Source of the DNA: Amoebidium appalachense | Lineage: Eukaryota > Ichthyosporea | Direction of reading: 5' to 3' | NCBI GenBank assembly: GCA_963693365.1 | Contig: CAVNZM010000013.1 | Location: 1,054,001 to 1,118,000 of the forward strand | Length of the DNA stretch: 64,000 nt | The notes under the pieces: model-generated | Told to the model about the DNA's origin: nothing | Seen by the model: the letters and a program-made list of their open reading frames with translations, nothing else | The model's database searches: none | Part shown: positions 60,550 to 64,000 of the stretch, piece after piece | Layout of the letters: every line of letters begins with the position of its first letter | How positions within the stretch are numbered: the first letter of the stretch is position 1 | Translations under genes and position numbers: made by a program

Positions 60550-63291
60550 AGAAACCCCCTCCGCCGAATTTCCTTACAAATAAAAAGTGTCGACTGTAAT
60601 TACCAAATGCCGACCTTCCTACCAAATTTCTTAGACTTCACTTTTACTTCGATCTCTTAGAAGGGATTTTACCGAAAAATTTGACCTAAAGTTTTCTATT
60701 TAATGTTTTTTCATGTTTTTTTGTGGTAGCTCGAGCAGACGGATCAAACTGTTTTGCTGGTATCTCAGTGTATGTGTACAGGGGGTATAACAACACACTA
60801 ACTGACGTGAAAACTTGGTGCATTTTGGTTGAACGGTTCCCAAGTTATTACAATTTTAACTTTTTGAAACGTGCATACCATTTTTTTGAAACGTGCATAA
60901 CGTTATGCTCAAACCTGCATAACATATACAATTTTACTTAGTAAATGTAAATTTGCCTCAAAAAATTCGTTAAAGTGCCTTTTAACTGTCACGTCAACTT
61001 TTTTTCCCGATTCTTCACCATGGCAGGTATATAAAGGCTTTCGTTTTTTCTTTTTGTGGTGGGAAGGGGTCCCACTCAGGGGAACGTGACACTGTGTGTG
61101 TGTAGTGCGGCCTTGTCTATTCCTACTGTTGTGAGAGTGTGGGGACATCTCCCTTCCGCGGAGTTTCTCGCTTGAGGAGTGGTTTCTTCGACATCTGGTG
61201 GCCCACTGCAACTTACGGTGACTTCTACACGCTATCTACGCTTCTATTGGCGGTGGGCTGCTGCAACTTCTTCAACTGCTTCTGCGCTGCGTGAGTGGAG
61301 GGGTAGCTACTGGGTCGTCGAGGAGCTTTCCTTGTGGCTGCCGTGTTTTCAGCCTTCAGCAGTATGGCAATGACTGGGTGAAACGCTTGCATGCATTCTG
61401 TAGTTGTGTTTTCCTGTGTGTCCTGCCACAACTAGGCCACCTTATCAAAGAGTTAGAGACAGCTTCTGCGGGTTTTCTAGGGGACGGGCCCGTGGGGATT
61501 GTTTTCTCGCTCGGATTTGGTCTGCATTGCTCTTTACTTAAGGGCTGACTTGCTTGCTGTGCCCCAGTAGGTTTTGAGGGGGGCCTGTTGGGGGGCAGCA
61601 GTAATGATGTCTTCTTGCGGAGTGTGGCCTGGTCATCATTGCTGCATATGACTAGTTGGACAAACTAGTTTCACGCATACACGTGCACTTGTACCTTTGC
61701 CCGCTGGTGTCCTTTGGTCACTTATTGTTTTATTTTTTATTTCATCGCTGTGGCTCTTTCGAAGTCGGTTATTTTCAAATTGGTGGTCATGTAGCCTGTG
61801 GCTGCACGCTGCCTTCATATCCACTGGACCACTGATCAATAAATCCCAGTCAAGAGAAAAAAAAATTTTTTTGGGTGACATTTGAATTTGTTAAGGTAGC
61901 TGGAATCATGGAATTGCGGTCTCCGGGCAGAACTCATATGAAAAACAGGGTTACATCGAGAGTCAATAGTAGCCTGATTTAATCAGCCATAATTTTTGGA
62001 TAATAATTATGTAAATAGTGTTTTATAAACACGATTGGTACAGAAAAATTATAACTCAATTGGTTCGGCGTCAGCGACCAAAAAACCAACTCACCAAAAT
62101 CCGGTACGTTTTTACATAGTACATTTAATAATGGAGATTGCGTATTATAAAACTTTTACTCAGTTGAGTTATAAAAATTCTGTACCGAAAGTTTTATGTT
62201 CATACTATATACTTCTCATTCCCATGGTCATACATGCTCTAGCGTATTATCAGGCTACCTTTTAGTCTTTTATATTCTTGCTTATAGGTCACGCGCGGGT
62301 GATACAAAAGATTTGTGTTGCATTTTTGCCCTCCTCTACGGCCACGGCCCACGACCCCGGCGGCCCGTGCGTACGCGTGAGCCTCAGGTGAGCCACAGTT
62401 GGGAAATTCTAAATCCTGGCGGGAAAAACAGGTATCCGAGAAAATATAACTATATAAAAAAAAGACCAAAGGAGCGTATAAACAAGTCAAAACAAAAATT
62501 CGTGTTTGGGACCAAAAGAACACGCCTCTGTCTATTAAGTACTCTCCAGGCAGCTTTTACAATACCCCCACTTTTACTATGTAGGATACATAGAAGGCTT
62601 AAGGTTAAGTGAGGGTGTTTCGCACTGGCCGTTCCGGCGGCCTCGGGTCGTATGGTGCCACCTTTTCTCCTGTATGTAGCTACATGCGCCTGCACCGTCC
62701 ATTGTACACGGTCATTATTTTCGCGTTGTGAATTCATGAACGTGGGAGCAGAGTTCGCTTATGAACAGTTTTGACACATTCGAGGTTGTTTTTGAATTGA
62801 TCAATACGCCGTGCCAATCACATGTCCATGTGCATGATGTGTCACGGGTGCTTGAGGGTAACAGAGCATGTGTTCATGGAGATCTTCTAGGTTTGAACAG
62901 TAGGTACTACACAAAATATCCTAGATCTTGTGTACAACTTACACCAACAGCTGACTCCTTGCGCTGAACTGAACGAAATGCCATAGCCATGCACTCTCAC
63001 TGACTGCGGAACAAACACGGTGTTTCAGTAATATGTTCAGGTCAATGATATAACATGTCAATTTTGAACTTTGCCAGTTACAAGAACATCCACAAAGGCT
63101 TACCCATGTCATGTTAATCTCTCTGTCCTTCTTTGCTTCCTAAACTCTCCCACACGGCGTGAACTACACACTTCTGGTCATCTCACCATTTCACTAGTAT
63201 TATCATCAGCACACTGTTTAGATCATCTCAATCAGTTTCCGAAATAAACAAAGAACTCGGAATAACGCCCCAGGCCAAAACACCAAGAAAA
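60550..63291. other. Unique sequence between A2 and the right-hand gene
   Basis: No gene is recognised. Two tandem copies of TTTTTGAAACGTGCATA lie at about 60862-60900. A GC-richer stretch at 61060-61700 has no convincing reading frame. An imperfect inverted repeat of about 26 bp lies at 62037-62063 and 62161-62186. I could not find a right-hand LTR of A2 here. Confidence 0.5.
62037..62186. repeat. Imperfect inverted repeat around a 97-bp loop
   Basis: GGTACAGAAAAATTATAACTCAA on the left is matched by the inverse TTGAGTTATAAAAATTCTGTACC on the right, with a one- or two-base offset in the A-run. It could be a decayed MITE or a structured transcript; no target duplication is evident. Confidence 0.5.
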
Positions 63292-63569
63292 ATGGCTGGT
63301 GCGGCATCCAAGTTCGACTTCAACTCTTGGGCATTCTGGGCGCCCGTCCTCCTTGTTGTGTACGGTGTCGCCATAGTCATCTTTCTTTTCCGCCTAGCCG
63401 TGATTCTCGTCATCACGAAACATCCAACAAAGAGACCCGCTTTCCCCACCCAGATTTGGTTCCATGGGCTGGTGTTGTGTTCGTTTATCATGCGCGAAAT
63501 GTGGCTGGTGTTTAAGGTGCCTTCTTTGAAGGAGAAGAGACCACCGGGGTGGGCAAATACTACGAACAG
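63292..63569 (+). CDS. First exon of an unrecognised membrane protein (partial, runs to window end)
   Basis: The ATG at 63292 opens 92 codons and two bases, ending at an AG/GTATGT donor (63569/63570). The product begins MAGAASKFDFNSWAFWAP. It has two clear hydrophobic helices (about residues 14-43, VLLVVYGVAIVIFLFRLAVILVI; and about 55-70 with FHGLVLCSFIM) separated by a basic loop KHPTKRP. A charged stretch KVPSLKEKRPPGW follows. I do not recognise the family; it could be the start of a multi-pass receptor or transporter. A possible second exon starts after the TTTTAG at 63923-63928, but the frame could not be decided. Confidence 0.65.
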
Positions 63570-63839
63570 GTATGTGGGTGCCTACATTGTGCATGTGTTT
63601 GTGTGCAGCTTCCTCCCCCCCCCCCCCCCCCCCTCCCCCCTGCCTCTTCTTCTCCACCCAAATCCAAAAACAGCCTGGAAAGGGGTGGGGAGGGGGGGGG
63701 AGGGGGGGGGGGGGGTGCGGAGGAGGAGGAGGGAAGAGCGGGGGGGGGGTAGCAAGATGCACCGTACATCTCCGATCCCATGCCATGCGGCATAGGCGGC
63801 AGTCAACAATTTTTTTCCACAGTTTTTTTTTTTTTTTTT

Positions 63840-63870
<31 letters not shown>

Positions 63871-63928
63871 GGAGGGGGGGAGGCTACCACAAGTTCAAGT
63901 TTCAATATCCCAACACCCTTCTTTTAGG
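63570..63928. repeat. Intron-like region with C-, T- and G-runs
   Basis: C-runs lie at 63614-63632, G-runs at 63690-63715 and 63740-63750, a T-run of about 27 bases at 63823-63849, and a G-run at 63850-63882. A polypyrimidine stretch and CTTCTTTTAG at 63919-63928 look like an acceptor. Confidence 0.65.
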
Positions 63929-64000
63929 CACAAAGGTTGCGGGGAAAAAAGGAAAGACCAATCGCTTTTGCCACCCAACCCGTAACCCTCTCTTTCTCTG

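Overview
This window is nuclear DNA of a eukaryote. Every host gene that I could resolve, apart from two GH114 genes, is split by introns. Most of those introns follow GT-AG rules, and they are filled with mono-, di- and tetranucleotide tracts (G/C runs, (GT)n, (GA)n, (TGCG)n). I cannot name the organism. The gene set (GT14 glycosyltransferase, GH114 polygalactosaminidases, cathepsin B, a TARG1/OARD1-type macro-domain hydrolase, a DUF4535/SLC35A4-microprotein-like gene) and a chromovirus with a copia-like miniature element fit a microbial eukaryote (protist, alga or unicellular relative of animals and fungi). The primer sites of two LTR elements imply an initiator tRNA-Met with a GGGCCCATAACCC anticodon stem-loop and a CTCTGCTACCA 3' end, as in animals and some other eukaryotes; this is suggestive only.

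Layout. 1.3-5.0 kb: three-exon GT14 glycosyltransferase (minus). 5-14.7 kb: mostly simple-sequence DNA with a few coding-like patches. 14.7-20.1 kb: two divergently transcribed, intronless GH114 genes 3.7 kb apart with similar CCAAT-box promoters; the plus-strand copy carries a frameshift behind its signal peptide. 21.0-27.7 kb: a seven-exon macro-domain ADP-ribosyl hydrolase (minus) whose 648 coding bases are scattered over 6.7 kb of microsatellite introns. 27.7-32.6 kb: simple repeats and a 101-bp tandem duplication. 32.6-32.8 kb: first exon of a DUF4535-type mitochondrial microprotein gene. 33.5-33.9 kb: a miniature LTR element (TRIM). 35.2-39.1 kb: four-exon cathepsin-B-like protease (minus). 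42.7-44.7 kb: two-exon unknown protein with a proline/glycine/tyrosine-rich tail (minus). 47.36-60.55 kb: nested retrotransposons. 63.3 kb to the end: first exon of an unrecognised membrane protein (plus).

The retrotransposon block is a three-level nest. An old Ty3/gypsy chromovirus copy (A2) was hit inside the G-run of its LTR by a 1.16-kb non-autonomous copia-like element (F, 430-bp LTRs). F was later hit inside one LTR by a young 8.36-kb chromovirus (A1) with a TCTAT target duplication. A1 has gag, protease, RT/RNase H, integrase and a chromodomain, but its reading frame changes at several G homopolymers. A2 is decayed, and part of its pol region is inverted.

The host genes do not form a single pathway. 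GT14, GH114 and cathepsin B act in the secretory or endolysosomal route, the macro-domain protein removes ADP-ribose marks, and the DUF4535 protein is probably mitochondrial. Exon coordinates come from reading frames, splice consensus, phase agreement and family motifs, without transcript evidence.
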